NCBI GenBank assembly: GCA_020854975.1 | Contig: JAHKLQ010000228.1 | Location: 1 to 27,172, forward strand | Direction: 5' to 3' | DNA: 27,172 bases | From: Methanobacterium sp. | Lineage (GTDB): Archaea; Methanobacteriota; Methanobacteria; Methanobacteriales; Methanobacteriaceae | Shown: in pieces, positions 18,339 to 27,148 of the stretch | How positions within the stretch are numbered: position 1 is the first letter of the stretch | How the letters are laid out: each line of letters starts with the position of its first letter | Translations under genes and position numbers: made by a program | Notes under the pieces: generated by a model | The model's input: the letters and a program-made list of their open reading frames with translations, nothing else | Told to the model about the DNA's origin: nothing | The model's database searches: none

Positions 18339-19304
18339 TTAATGGAAGATTCTGATTAAATCATCTTTCCTGTTCCAGAATAGGATGATAATTACTAAGA
18401 GGGCTGCCAGAGCCAGAACAGGTAAACCTGCAAATGGGTCTGATGCTTCGGCAGTGACCACAGATGGGAGTCCAGGGAGACCAGAATCTGTAGAATTGTA
18501 CAATAATGAAACATAAAGGTTGTTAGCAATGTGTATTCCCATGGCAGTTTCTATTCCATTTTCTCCCAGAGTTACAATACCCAACATCAGGCCTATGATG
18601 AAAGTAGAACACACAATGGACAGATCCATGTATAAACTGGTTCCATTCCAGAAATGAACACATCCAAATAGTATAGAAGTGACTAAGAGGGGGACCCATG
18701 GTTTAGATAACCAGTTTAATTTAAAAATCCCACTTAATCTTTTAGAGAATAAACTGAATCCTTGCATAAGGTACCCTCTGAATAATACTTCCTCAAATGA
18801 TGCCTGGATTGGGAAAGTTAGTAAGCATAAAACTAGAAGTAAAGTGAAAGTACTGGGATTGAAGGTAATTTGATAACTTCCCGGATTAAAGATCAGGTCG
18901 GGTAAAGAAAATATTCCCAGGATTAAAAACCATAATATCAGTCCTTTAAGTAGCAACTTCCAGCGCATACTGGAAACCGTGTTAATAACCTTTAATAATG
19001 GTTTATGATGTATGAATCGCAGGCAGATGTAGAAAAAGAAGAAAGATATGGTATAACTAACTCCTACAAGAGCTACCAGAGTGAAGGGACTGGAAATGAT
19101 TTCCATTATAATGTTGGAAATGTCAGCCACCCCACCCGATGCTAAGAAAACGGAATATACTATGAGAAACAGGGCCAGGGCCAGGCCTGCTACTAAACTA
19201 CCACCAACAAATGATACGATAACAGTTAAAACGTATCTCCACCATTTGTTTTTACCCACAGAAGCATTTTCTAAAAATTGTATGGATGACATGGTTGAGG
19301 ACAT
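18339..19304 (-). CDS. CPBP family intramembrane glutamic endopeptidase
   Basis: 321 residues with about eight hydrophobic helices. The three CPBP (Abi/Rce1-like) motifs are complete: EExxxR as E171, E172, R176 in [13 protein letters not shown]; FxxxH with H217 in FGCVHFWNG; and HxxxN as H258/N262 in GIHIANN. The catalytic glutamate and histidines line a membrane cavity; Rce1 cuts prenylated proteins, and bacterial members are linked with bacteriocin immunity. The target here is unknown. An AGGAG ribosome site lies seven bases before the ATG. It stands alone and is divergent from trm1, with about 195 bases between the starts. Confidence 0.9.
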   Translation of the reverse strand: MSSTMSSIQFLENASVGKNKWWRYVLTVIVSFVGGSLVAGLALALFLIVYSVFLASGGVADISNIIMEIISSPFTLVALVGVSYTISFFFFYICLRFIHHKPLLKVINTVSSMRWKLLLKGLILWFLILGIFSLPDLIFNPGSYQITFNPSTFTLLLVLCLLTFPIQASFEEVLFRGYLMQGFSLFSKRLSGIFKLNWLSKPWVPLLVTSILFGCVHFWNGTSLYMDLSIVCSTFIIGLMLGIVTLGENGIETAMGIHIANNLYVSLLYNSTDSGLPGLPSVVTAEASDPFAGLPVLALAALLVIIILFWNRKDDLIRIFH

Positions 19305-19501
19305 GATCTTTCTCCTACTCTAATGATAATCTCTTTAATTATCACTAATCCAATATATAACTAATAGGTTAATTCCTTATGAGATATTAATAGGTTAATG
19401 TTTATAGGTTAAAGCCCATCTAATAAAAAAAGACCTATCACTAGATTAATAAGAAAACTTGAGATTATGAACTTACTTGATTGTTGTTTTGAGGTTACAA
19501 A

Positions 19502-20656
19502 ATGGATTTCATACAGGTAGAAGAGGGCCAGGTAAAGATTAAAATTCCTCATTTTGAGAAAGTATCCTCACGTGCCCCTGTTTTTTATAATCCAGTTATG
19601 GAACTTAACCGGGATCTGTCAGTGGCTGCTTTAAAGATGTACCGGCAGGAGCAGGAACATGATATCACCATCTGTGATACCTTTGGAGGGAGTGGGATCA
19701 GGGGGATAAGATACTCTAAAGAGATAGATGGAGTCGCCCTAGCCGTGGCGAATGATTTAAACCCACTGGCAGTGGATCTTACTCGGGAAAACATTTCAGA
19801 CAATGAATTAGATAATGTTAAGGTTTACAGGGATGATGCTAATATGTTTCTCCGCAAATGCCGGGGAAAATTTGATGTGGTGGATATAGATCCTTTTGGT
19901 ACTCCTGCACCTTATGTTGAATCAGCTGCTGCCAGTTTAAGGGCAGGAGGAATGATTTGTGTTACTGCCACTGACACTTCAGCTCTATGTGGCACTTATA
20001 AAAAGCCTTGCATAAGAAAGTACGGTGCTAAACCCCTTAGAAATGAATATTGCCATGAAACTGGTCTTAGAATATTAGCAGGTTTCCTTTGTCGCACTTT
20101 CTCTAAATATAAGAAATATCTAAAGTTCCAGTTCTCCCACAGCACAGAACATTATATGCGCCTGTACGCCCTGGTAGGAAAAGGAGCTAAAAACACTGAC
20201 GAATCCCTTGAAAACTTAGGATACATAGCGCATTGCCCCAAATGTCTTAATAGGCAAGTTTTTAAAGGAATGACTCCCCGAATACCCTCAAAATGTCAGG
20301 AATGTGGTGAAGTTTGGGATGTAGCTGGTCCTCTCTGGTGTGGGAAGCTACATAACTCTGATTTCATTGAGGGCATGATCAACATACTACCAGAGTTAGA
20401 TCTGAATAGAAAAAATGAAGCCCTGAAACTCTTAAATAAATGCTATGATGAGTCCAATGCTCCTCCAACATTTTATGATTTGCATGCTGTTTGCCGGAAG
20501 TTAAAGATCAGTGCCCCTCCTCTTGAAAAGATTATGGATTCTATTAAAAAAGGAGGATATGTAGTGTCCAGAACTCATTTCAACCCTAATGGTATTAAAA
20601 CTGATGCTCCCTTAAATTTCATTGAAAAAATAATTTTAAATAATTCAGCAGACTAA
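19502..20656 (+). CDS. trm1: tRNA (guanine26-N2)-dimethyltransferase Trm1
   Basis: 384 residues, the usual archaeal length. The SAM-binding Rossmann part has [14 protein letters not shown] (58-71), NDLNPLAV (84-91) and the catalytic DPFGTP (130-135). The N-terminal [19 protein letters not shown] (22-40) contains the Trm1 FYNP motif. A zinc site is formed by C245, C248, C265 and C268. The enzyme methylates G26 of many tRNAs to m2G and m2,2G, which prevents a wrong fold between the D and anticodon arms. GAGGT lies before the ATG at 19502. It converges on the hypothetical gene at 20749, with a tandem repeat in between. Confidence 0.94.
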   Translation: MDFIQVEEGQVKIKIPHFEKVSSRAPVFYNPVMELNRDLSVAALKMYRQEQEHDITICDTFGGSGIRGIRYSKEIDGVALAVANDLNPLAVDLTRENISDNELDNVKVYRDDANMFLRKCRGKFDVVDIDPFGTPAPYVESAAASLRAGGMICVTATDTSALCGTYKKPCIRKYGAKPLRNEYCHETGLRILAGFLCRTFSKYKKYLKFQFSHSTEHYMRLYALVGKGAKNTDESLENLGYIAHCPKCLNRQVFKGMTPRIPSKCQECGEVWDVAGPLWCGKLHNSDFIEGMINILPELDLNRKNEALKLLNKCYDESNAPPTFYDLHAVCRKLKISAPPLEKIMDSIKKGGYVVSRTHFNPNGIKTDAPLNFIEKIILNNSAD

Positions 20657-20684
20657 ATGGGCAATAAACAGCCTAATAATCTCT

Positions 20685-20744
20685 TTATTTTATCTAACCT
20701 TATTTTATCTAACCTTATTTTATCTAACCTTATTTTATCTAACC
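20685..20744. repeat. Four tandem copies of a 15-base unit
   Basis: TTATTTTATCTAACC is repeated exactly four times (20685, 20700, 20715, 20730), followed by a decayed start of a fifth (TTACCTATCTA). The array fills most of the 92-base gap between the convergent stops of trm1 and the next gene and ends five bases from the latter's stop. Because one strand is T-rich, it may help stop trm1 transcripts. Exact copies point to recent slippage expansion. Confidence 0.9.
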
Positions 20745-20748
20745 TTAC

Positions 20749-21441
20749 CTATCTATAATCAAGCATTTGATGGGTGTAATAATACTGCAATTCAGAAGCG
20801 TGTTGCAGTTCATAGTTCCTGTAGGGTAAATCAAGGTAGGGAGTAAACATTCCAGTGATGGTATAATAATATGCAGCCAACCTGCCGTACTCCTGCCAGG
20901 TTATATAGAAGTAAAGGGGAAGGCCACATCCTTGAACAAATATTGGATTGCCTGAACGAGCAGTACCATGCCAGACCATAGGCATAGGCCCCTCCTGACC
21001 ATTCTGGGCTGCTATCTTATTGATATAGGCACGAGCCTCACTCCAATTATTAAAAACAATCCCATCAGCTTTAAATTTATATCTGCCATCTGGAACTCCA
21101 AATAATGCTATTTTAAGTGAATCTAAATAGTCAGTGGGATCTGCAGCACCAGTACCCTGAGTATCAATTAAGGCCATTTCTATTATCATCACATCCCCCT
21201 CCTTATAGTGACGATAATTGGAATCACCTGCAAAATGAACTACCAAAGCACATTTAGAACCTTTCTCTTTTGCATATTCTGCTAAAAGTTGGGAATGTGG
21301 GTGACCCGGATACATGTCTGGATTAGCTAGTTTCACAAAGCCCAATCTTCCCATTGGTTCAAATGGACTTATACTACTTGAAACAACAAGATAAACTCCA
21401 AAAATAGCCAGAATTACTATGAGTATAACTTGCCATTTCAT
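20749..21441 (-). CDS. Hypothetical membrane-anchored extracellular protein
   Basis: 230 residues. Residues 4-23 are one hydrophobic helix (signal anchor or uncleaved signal peptide); the rest is soluble and most likely outside the cell. It is unusually rich in Tyr, His and Gly, with MYPGHPHSQLLAEYAKEKG (about 43-61), FAGDSNYRHYKEGDVMIIEM, GPMPMVWHGTARSG, two cysteines (C64, C172) and a Tyr-rich end. It does not match a family I know. The start ATG follows a GGTGAATAA stretch. The base composition is like that of its neighbours. It stands alone, with a long spacer upstream. Confidence 0.7.
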   Translation of the reverse strand: MKWQVILIVILAIFGVYLVVSSSISPFEPMGRLGFVKLANPDMYPGHPHSQLLAEYAKEKGSKCALVVHFAGDSNYRHYKEGDVMIIEMALIDTQGTGAADPTDYLDSLKIALFGVPDGRYKFKADGIVFNNWSEARAYINKIAAQNGQEGPMPMVWHGTARSGNPIFVQGCGLPLYFYITWQEYGRLAAYYYTITGMFTPYLDLPYRNYELQHASELQYYYTHQMLDYR

Positions 21442-21873
21442 TTATTCACCAATAAAAATTCATAAATCTTTAATTTGTTAAGTTAGGATATATCTGATAA
21501 AAATATATCTGGCTAATATCTGACTATATTTTCCCTTATTTTTCTAATTCTTATAACTATTATTACTTTTAAAGATTTGTGTTTCCTCCAAATGATTAAA
21601 GGGAAACAAGTATAATAAAACAGCGACTGCTTAATTAATAATTTAAAGTAATTCCTATTATCGTAGGATAAACCGTTCTTATACTTAGAATTACCATAAG
21701 AGGTTTAATCCCATACAAGATTTAATCTTTTTAAGTTCCATAAATCATTAGTATATATTATAAATAAAATGAGCAATTGAAATGTTGGATTAAACAAATT
21801 AAATTATGAAATATTAGATATTAATACTAACTCAAGCAGTAACTCTCTTTGAACTTAACTATGAGGAATATGT
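21442..21873. other. 432-base AT-rich divergent spacer
   Basis: This lies between the divergent hypothetical protein and the first DUF4013 gene. A good TATA-like GTATATATTATAAAT lies at about 21751-21765 and would give a leader of roughly 85 bases before the ATG at 21874. TGTTTCC (21580-21586) and GGAAACA (21602-21608) can pair with a 15-base loop. No convincing small gene or structured RNA was seen. Confidence 0.45.
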
Positions 21874-22569
21874 ATGGATATAGGTTATTTAACTTCTGAT
21901 GCTGCAAAGTATCCATCAAATGATTGGAAAAAGGTGATCATTTTAGGGATATTATTTTTAATAAGTTTTCTAATCATTCCCGCTTTCCTATGTATGGGTT
22001 ATTTGTTCAGAGTCTTAAAATGGTCTATAGCTGGGGTTGATGAGCTTCCTGATTTTGATGAATGGAAAACTATGCTTATTGATGGTTTTAAAGTTTTTGT
22101 GGTGCAACTATTTTACTTCATAATTCCATTTGTTATTCTGTTTCTCAGTATCTGGGCTTCCATTGGTTCCCTACTAACCCTTCAAAGTACAGGGGATGTA
22201 ACAGTTCCCACCACTGTATTCAGTTTGATGGGAGGATTATTTTTCCTGGGATTGGTTGTGGCGGCTGTTTTTGGAGTTTTCTTCACCATTGCCCTTGCCA
22301 ACATGGCTTATTATGATGGTGAACTCGCAGCCGCATTTCGATTTAGGGAAATGTTAGATCGGATATCTGCCATTGGCTGGGTGGATCTGATTATCTGGTA
22401 TGTGATGATGATCATTGTAGGAATAATCTTGGGAGTTGTAGCAAGCATACTGATTTTTATACCTATTCTGGGTTGGGCTTTGCTTATTCTGATCATATAT
22501 CCTTACCTTTATCTATTATATGCCAGAGCTCTGGGACTTTTGTTTGTTTCTGGTTTTGAAAACCAATGA
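21874..22569 (+). CDS. DUF4013 family membrane protein (copy 1, divergent)
   Basis: 231 residues. It has the DUF4013 layout: a short cytosolic start MDIGYLTSDAAKYPSNDWKK, a first hydrophobic hairpin (about 25-50), an amphipathic DELPDFDEWKTMLIDGFKVF segment (about 59-78) and four more hydrophobic helices. ANMAYYDGELAAAFRF is the central conserved segment. The function is unknown; such proteins occur as small tandem families in methanogens. GAGG precedes the ATG. It is the most different of the three copies, with Trp-rich changes and a final GFENQ. Confidence 0.83.
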   Translation: MDIGYLTSDAAKYPSNDWKKVIILGILFLISFLIIPAFLCMGYLFRVLKWSIAGVDELPDFDEWKTMLIDGFKVFVVQLFYFIIPFVILFLSIWASIGSLLTLQSTGDVTVPTTVFSLMGGLFFLGLVVAAVFGVFFTIALANMAYYDGELAAAFRFREMLDRISAIGWVDLIIWYVMMIIVGIILGVVASILIFIPILGWALLILIIYPYLYLLYARALGLLFVSGFENQ

Positions 22570-22705
22570 AAATCCAGATTTTTATTAAGATCTCCCCAAT
22601 TATTCACTTTTTAGGATTTTTATTACATATACTGGGAAAAAAAGCCATTATCTTTTTATAACAAAACAAACATAATATAATCACTAACAAAAAGGAGGTA
22701 AAACA

Positions 22706-23401
22706 ATGGACATAGGAGAAATTATATCTGATTCCATTAAGTACCCATCTTCCAGTTGGGGGAAGGTGCTTATATTAGGAGTAATAATGATCGCATCTAT
22801 TTTGATCGTTCCCATATTCCTGGTTTATGGATATGTATTTAGAATTATAAAAGCCACATTAGCCGGAATGGACGAATTACCTGATTTCGATGAAATTGGT
22901 GACATGTTCGTTGATGGTTTGAAAGTATTCGTGGTAGCAATTGTTTATGCAATTCCCGTATGGATCATAGCTTTGATCTTAAATATGATCATTGGCGCTT
23001 CAATGGATGTTACTACTACCGCTACAACCTTAGACGCAGCAATGTTCTGGGGAATCATAGCAAGTAACCTTGTATTTGCAATTGTTGGAATCATTGTTGG
23101 TTTAATAGAAATCATTGCTATTGCTAACATGGCCTATAACGACGGTGAAATTGGTGCAGCCTTCCGTTTCAGTGAAATCATGGATATCATTGCAAACATC
23201 GGCTGGGGAAAATACATCGCAACCTACATAGTAATTATAATAATCGCAGCTATTGGAGTTTTAATTGGAATGCTTACCATGTTCATCCTCATTGGTTTCA
23301 TTCTGCTGCCATTAATAATTGCTCCATACATTGCTATGTTCGGATCCCGTACCATAGGCTTGCTGGTTGCATCCAGTCTGGAAGCTGAACCGGTTGAATA
23401 A
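22706..23401 (+). CDS. DUF4013 family membrane protein (copy 2)
   Basis: 231 residues, the same length as copies 1 and 3. It starts MDIGEIISDSIKYPSSSWGK and shares nearly the whole N-terminal third with copy 3; the central ANMAYNDGEIGAAFRFSEIM segment and the last helix pair (LTMFILIGFILLPLIIAPYI) are also shared. A region around 90-120 differs, with a Thr- and Ala-rich loop (TTTATTLDAA). AAGGAGGT seven bases before the ATG is a near-perfect ribosome site, suggesting high expression. No catalytic motif is visible. Confidence 0.85.
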   Translation: MDIGEIISDSIKYPSSSWGKVLILGVIMIASILIVPIFLVYGYVFRIIKATLAGMDELPDFDEIGDMFVDGLKVFVVAIVYAIPVWIIALILNMIIGASMDVTTTATTLDAAMFWGIIASNLVFAIVGIIVGLIEIIAIANMAYNDGEIGAAFRFSEIMDIIANIGWGKYIATYIVIIIIAAIGVLIGMLTMFILIGFILLPLIIAPYIAMFGSRTIGLLVASSLEAEPVE

Positions 23402-23412
23402 ATATTATAACC

Positions 23413-23451
23413 AAAAAAATCCCCTTTTTCTTTTTTTTATTTTTATTCTTT
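23413..23451 (+). terminator. T-rich terminator after DUF4013 copy 2
   Basis: A seven-A run, TCCCC and then a long T-tract (about 23425-23451) follow the stop by about 12 bases. The A and T runs can pair weakly and the T-tract alone is enough for archaeal termination. Confidence 0.5.
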
Positions 23452-23592
23452 CTGTCTAAGTGTTGATTATTCTCAAATCTGAATAACTCTTTTTAAGGCT
23501 GGTTAATAAGGTGAATACTAACAGTGGAATTCTTTTATAGAATGAACTTAAATAAAATTAGGTATATTCATAATAAAATGGAGGTAAAAACC

Positions 23593-24288
23593 ATGGACAT
23601 AGGAGAAATTATATCCGACTCAATTAAGTATCCTTCCTCTGACTGGGGAAAGGTGCTGATATTGGGTGTTATATGTATTGCTTCAATTTTGATTATCCCT
23701 ATCTTTTTGGTTATGGGTTATGTGTTTAGAATAATTAAGGCTACTTTAGCTGGAATTGATGAACTCCCTGAATTTGATGAAATTGGGGCTATGTTCATTG
23801 ATGGTTTGAAAATCTTTGTGGTAGGTATTGTTTACTCCATTCCCATATGGATCATTTATGGAATAATGTTAGTCTTAGGTCTGGGAATGAGCGCTACTTA
23901 CGGAGAGTACACCGCAGTTTCAACTGCAGCTTTTGGTCTGATGGCTGTGATGTACCTAGTGCTTATAATAGTTGCTTTCATTGTTGGATTGTTTGAACTA
24001 ATGGCTATTGCTAACATGGCATACTATGACGGAGAACTAGGAGCAGCTTTCAGATTCAGCGAAATATTAGAACATATCTCCAGAATTGGCTGGGGCAAAT
24101 ACATTGTCACCCTGATAGTAATCAGCATAATCGGTGGAATAGGATACCTCATAGGATGGTTAACCATGTTCATCCTGATCGGATTCATACTATTACCATT
24201 GGTAATAATGCCTTACATCATGATGTTCATGTACAGAGCAATTGCACTAATCTTTGCATCCAGTTTAGAAGGAGAAGCCACAGAATAA
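23593..24288 (+). CDS. DUF4013 family membrane protein (copy 3)
   Basis: 231 residues from the ATG at 23593, which has GGAGGT at 23580-23585 and gives the same MDIGEIISDSIKYPSSDWGK start as copy 2. The open frame extends upstream to 23524, but those 23 residues have no counterpart in the other copies and are not used. Five hydrophobic segments and the conserved ELPEFDEIGAMFIDGLKIF and ANMAYYDGELGAAFRFSEIL stretches are present. The loop around 90-115 differs from copy 2. It is clearly a tandem duplicate of copy 2; function is unknown. Confidence 0.86.
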   Translation: MDIGEIISDSIKYPSSDWGKVLILGVICIASILIIPIFLVMGYVFRIIKATLAGIDELPEFDEIGAMFIDGLKIFVVGIVYSIPIWIIYGIMLVLGLGMSATYGEYTAVSTAAFGLMAVMYLVLIIVAFIVGLFELMAIANMAYYDGELGAAFRFSEILEHISRIGWGKYIVTLIVISIIGGIGYLIGWLTMFILIGFILLPLVIMPYIMMFMYRAIALIFASSLEGEATE

Positions 24289-24303
24289 CTAATATACACA
24301 AAC

Positions 24304-24333
24304 ATTTTTTTTCTTTTTTCTACTTTTTTATTT
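24304..24333 (+). terminator. T-rich terminator after DUF4013 copy 3
   Basis: ATTTTTTTTCTTTTTTCTACTTTTTT-type sequence begins about 15 bases after the stop. It matches the T-tract terminator after copy 2. Confidence 0.5.
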
Positions 24334-24446
24334 AAGATTTAATTAGTTTCATGAGTCTGTATTTTGATCTTCTACATTAATTCATCTTGAAAAAATAGAA
24401 ATAACCAAAAAATAGAAAAGTACAGAAGAAAAATAATCGAAGAAAT

Positions 24447-24490
24447 AAAAAAAAAATGATAGAAATATCCTATTTCTCTGTTTTCTATCA
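24447..24490 (-). terminator. Stem-loop and T-tract terminator of the glutamate synthase genes
   Basis: On the minus strand two stems are possible: an outer one, TGATAGAAA (24490-24482) with TTTCTATCA (24465-24457), and an inner one, AGAAATA with TATTTCT around three bases (24477-24461). They share bases and exclude each other in part. Ten Ts follow directly (24456-24447). It lies 12 bases after the stop of the FMN subunit gene. Confidence 0.65.
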
Positions 24491-24501
24491 AATTCTCCTG
24501 A

Positions 24502-26364
24502 TCACAGACCAGTAAGGCGTAAACCGGTTATCTCTGCTGTGTCACTGTTTAAGGCTCGTAGGTCATCAGGTGAAAATTTACGAATATCATCGTGACCTGC
24601 CAGTTGGGCTAGCATTTTGGTCTCTTCTGTCATGGATTTTATGTAGTTAGCCACTCGCATGGCAGCTACATCCACATCTAGACGTTCACGAAGCAGAGGA
24701 TCCTGGGTGGCCACTCCCACTGGACATTTACCAGTGTAGCACATACGACAGGCGCGGCATCCCATGGCGATCATGGCTCCAGTTCCTATGTAGGCTGCAT
24801 CTGCCCCTATGGCCATTGATTTGGCCACATCTGCTCCGCTTCTTATTCCTCCGGTGATAATGAGATCCACGGTATCCTTCATTCCGATTTCTTTCAGGCC
24901 GTTTACTGCTTCCATCAGTGCTGCCAGGGTGGGGATTCCTGTGTGTTCAATAACTACTTCTGGTGCTGCTCCAGTACCCCCTTCCATACCATCTACGGAT
25001 ATTATATCTGCACCGGCTTCTGCAACCAGTTGCACATCATCTTTCACCCTTCCAGGTCCTAATTTGACCACAATGGGCACTTGCCAGTCCGTGACTTCAC
25101 GGATGAGTTCTATGTGTTTAGCCAGATCCCCTGGTCTGGTGGCATCCAGGAAACGTGCAGGGCTGAGTGCATCAGTTCCCAGAGGTATTCCTCTGATTTC
25201 AGCCACTTTAGGGCTGACTTTTTCAGCTAATAAGTGCCCACCCATACCTGGTTTGGCTCCCTGTCCTATTTTGACCTCAATAGCATCTCCCACATTGAGG
25301 TAGTCTGCAGAAACTCCGAAACGGCCCGAAGAATATTGTACCATGAGTTTGTCTGCATATTCTCGTTCTTTGGGGAGCATTCCTCCTTCACCAGTGTTGG
25401 CACATGAACCTACCAGGGAGGTTCCTTTGGCCATGGCCAGTTTACATTCCTCGGAGAGTGCTCCGAAGGACATACCTGCAATGAGGACGGGTGTTTCCAG
25501 TTCCAGGGGATTTTCAGCATAACGGGTTCCCAAAATAACTTTGGTATTGCAGGCTTCCCTGTATTTATCTACAGGGGAAATGGAAGCTTGTCCAGGTAAT
25601 ATTATGATATCATCTAGACTGGGAAGTTTTCTTTCGGTACCAAAACCACGCAGGACATATTTACCTTCTTTGGAGGTAAAACGGATGTCAGCAATTGTTC
25701 TGGGATCCCATATGCTTCCTGCTCCAGTGGGTATTAACACGGGACATGCGGCTGTACATGAACCACACATTATACAGCGACTTTTATCGATTTCAGCATG
25801 GTCGTCCACAATTTTGATGGCATTGGTGGGACATACAATTTCGCATGTTCCACAGAACACACAGAGTCCTTCAGTTGAAGCGGCAAGGTCTCCTGAAGGG
25901 GATAAATTTCGGGGTGTGCTGGTTCCCAGGGAGTTATCCATTTCAAAACTCTGTTGCAGACCTGTGGCGAATTCTTTAACATCCACCACACTTAAGCAAC
26001 CTTCCGTGCAGGCTTTCACACATGCTGGTTGGTCTTCACCAGATTCCAAGCATTGTTGCTCGCATTTAAGCATCTTATCATCCATGTAGGTGATGCTTCC
26101 AATGGGACACATGAGCATGCACAGGCGGCAACCCACACACAGATCATTATTGATCTTTACCACATCCCCTTCCCGATAAATGGCATCTCTAAAGCATCCT
26201 CTCATACAGGAGGGGTTGATGCACTGTTGGCAGACAATGGTCTGATAACCCTCTGTCATTTTATGTAGGAAGATACTGCTTTCCTTGTTTACTGCGGCAC
26301 AAGCTTCAATACATTCATTACAGCCATCACATTTTTCTGGGTCGGTTAATAGGATTTGTTTCAT
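24502..26364 (-). CDS. Archaeal glutamate synthase FMN/synthase subunit with N-terminal polyferredoxin
   Basis: 620 residues. Residues 1-215 hold five or six 4Fe-4S cysteine clusters: CDGCNECIEAC at 13-23, CQQCINPSCMRGC, CVGCRLCMLMCP, CEQQCLES-type cysteines, CVFCGTCEIVCP and CIMCGSCTAACP. Residues about 230-600 are the glutamate synthase FMN barrel, with GMSFGALSEE, NTGEGGM, IGQGAKPGMGGHL, VDGMEGGTGAAP, ITGGIRSGADVAKSMAIGA and the CRACRMCYTGKCPVGVATQ cluster segment. Together with amidotransferase and GXGXG subunits it makes glutamate from 2-oxoglutarate and glutamine-derived ammonia; the ferredoxin part takes electrons from reduced ferredoxin. Its ATG overlaps the GXGXG gene stop as ATGA. 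Confidence 0.9.
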   Translation of the reverse strand: MKQILLTDPEKCDGCNECIEACAAVNKESSIFLHKMTEGYQTIVCQQCINPSCMRGCFRDAIYREGDVVKINNDLCVGCRLCMLMCPIGSITYMDDKMLKCEQQCLESGEDQPACVKACTEGCLSVVDVKEFATGLQQSFEMDNSLGTSTPRNLSPSGDLAASTEGLCVFCGTCEIVCPTNAIKIVDDHAEIDKSRCIMCGSCTAACPVLIPTGAGSIWDPRTIADIRFTSKEGKYVLRGFGTERKLPSLDDIIILPGQASISPVDKYREACNTKVILGTRYAENPLELETPVLIAGMSFGALSEECKLAMAKGTSLVGSCANTGEGGMLPKEREYADKLMVQYSSGRFGVSADYLNVGDAIEVKIGQGAKPGMGGHLLAEKVSPKVAEIRGIPLGTDALSPARFLDATRPGDLAKHIELIREVTDWQVPIVVKLGPGRVKDDVQLVAEAGADIISVDGMEGGTGAAPEVVIEHTGIPTLAALMEAVNGLKEIGMKDTVDLIITGGIRSGADVAKSMAIGADAAYIGTGAMIAMGCRACRMCYTGKCPVGVATQDPLLRERLDVDVAAMRVANYIKSMTEETKMLAQLAGHDDIRKFSPDDLRALNSDTAEITGLRLTGL

Positions 26365-26996
26365 TTGGATGCCTCCTCATCACCATAGAATGGTCTCAGT
26401 GCCTGGGGTCTAATTTTAATGAAATCATCTGCCTGGGCATCGATCTCATACATTTTGAAGATTGATGATAATTTCTGTTTATCTTCATCATTCAGTTCAG
26501 TTACAGTGGCATTAGTTCCAGTATGATAGTTGCCAGCCACATAGATATTTCCTCCGATCATCCAGTCTCCAGTGTCCTCTCCAGCGTTTCCAGTGACGAT
26601 GATATCTCCACTGAGCATGTAAAGTCCGGCAAGTTTTCCCATGTTTCCATTTATAACCAGGACTCCTCCTTTATTAAGCTGGCCCACCCCATCTCCTGCA
26701 TCACCGTAGACTACGATGGTGCCATTGTAGGTTCCGAATCCAACTCCATCCTCGGCTGATCCTTTTACAATTATCTCTCCTGAGGTCATGTTATCCCCCA
26801 CGTAGCGGCCAACGTTTCCGTCTATTTGAATAGAAGCTCCATTGTTCAGTGCTGCTACAAAGTCGCCGACATCATCTTTAAGTATTATATCTATCCCTAC
26901 ACCCAATCCTACTGCTATGGAGTCTAATTTACCTGGTTTTTCCAGTGTAATTCTTTTTTTATCTTCAGTTAATGCCTTTTTTATTTCAAGGTTCAA
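26361..26996 (-). CDS. Glutamate synthase GXGXG (domain 3) subunit, 5' end probably frame-shifted
   Basis: 211 residues from the TTG at 26996. Residues 50-165 show the repeated GxxGxxxG beta-helix of GltB domain 3 (also in FwdC): GNVGRYVGDNMTSGEIIVKG, GDAGDGVGQLNKGG, GNMGKLAGLYMLSG and GNAGEDTGDWMIGG. In glutamate synthase this domain spaces the amidotransferase and FMN sites. The open frame goes on upstream of the TTG to a TAG at 27093-27095 with protein-like text (TSEATIKAEKYTTRQLNLEI) but no ATG or GTG; a single extra C in the five-C run at 27055-27059 would join it to the ATG at 27061. The true start is therefore probably near 27061. No amidotransferase gene is visible in the rest of the window. 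Confidence 0.85.
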   Translation of the reverse strand: MNLEIKKALTEDKKRITLEKPGKLDSIAVGLGVGIDIILKDDVGDFVAALNNGASIQIDGNVGRYVGDNMTSGEIIVKGSAEDGVGFGTYNGTIVVYGDAGDGVGQLNKGGVLVINGNMGKLAGLYMLSGDIIVTGNAGEDTGDWMIGGNIYVAGNYHTGTNATVTELNDEDKQKLSSIFKMYEIDAQADDFIKIRPQALRPFYGDEEASK

Positions 26997-27100
26997 CTGT
27001 CGGGTTGTATATTTTTCTGCTTTTATGGTGGCTTCTGATGTACTCGTTCTAATTCCCCCATGAATATTTGAAATCTTTGAAGGTAGTAACTCCTAATAAG

Positions 27101-27148
27101 GTATATAGTTTACATTCCATGCAACTTTCAAGGTATACAATTATATAG
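27101..27148 (-). promoter_or_regulatory. Two TATA-like elements upstream of the glutamate synthase genes
   Basis: On the minus strand ACTATATAATT (about 27149-27140) and AACTATATACC (about 27110-27101) are both TATA-like. The first would start transcripts near 27119, the second near 27080. The second suits a gene that starts at 27061. They suggest the GXGXG and FMN subunit genes form their own transcription unit. Confidence 0.4.

Noticed and set aside
21580..21608. Seven-base inverted repeat in the spacer before the DUF4013 genes
   Set aside because: The loop is 15 bases, the arms are short and no promoter or gene end lies next to it.
23524..23592. Upstream start of the third DUF4013 gene
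   Set aside because: The ATG at 23593 has a perfect GGAGGT site and matches the starts and length of the other two copies.
25541..26089. 182-codon plus-strand frame inside the glutamate synthase gene
   Set aside because: It lies wholly antisense to conserved ferredoxin and FMN domain sequence and has no ribosome site or recognisable motif.
27049..27120. 23-codon frame from the ATG at 27120 as a leader peptide
   Set aside because: The ATG fits a leaderless start, but there is no run of codons for one amino acid, no attenuator stem, and the gene's own start is uncertain.
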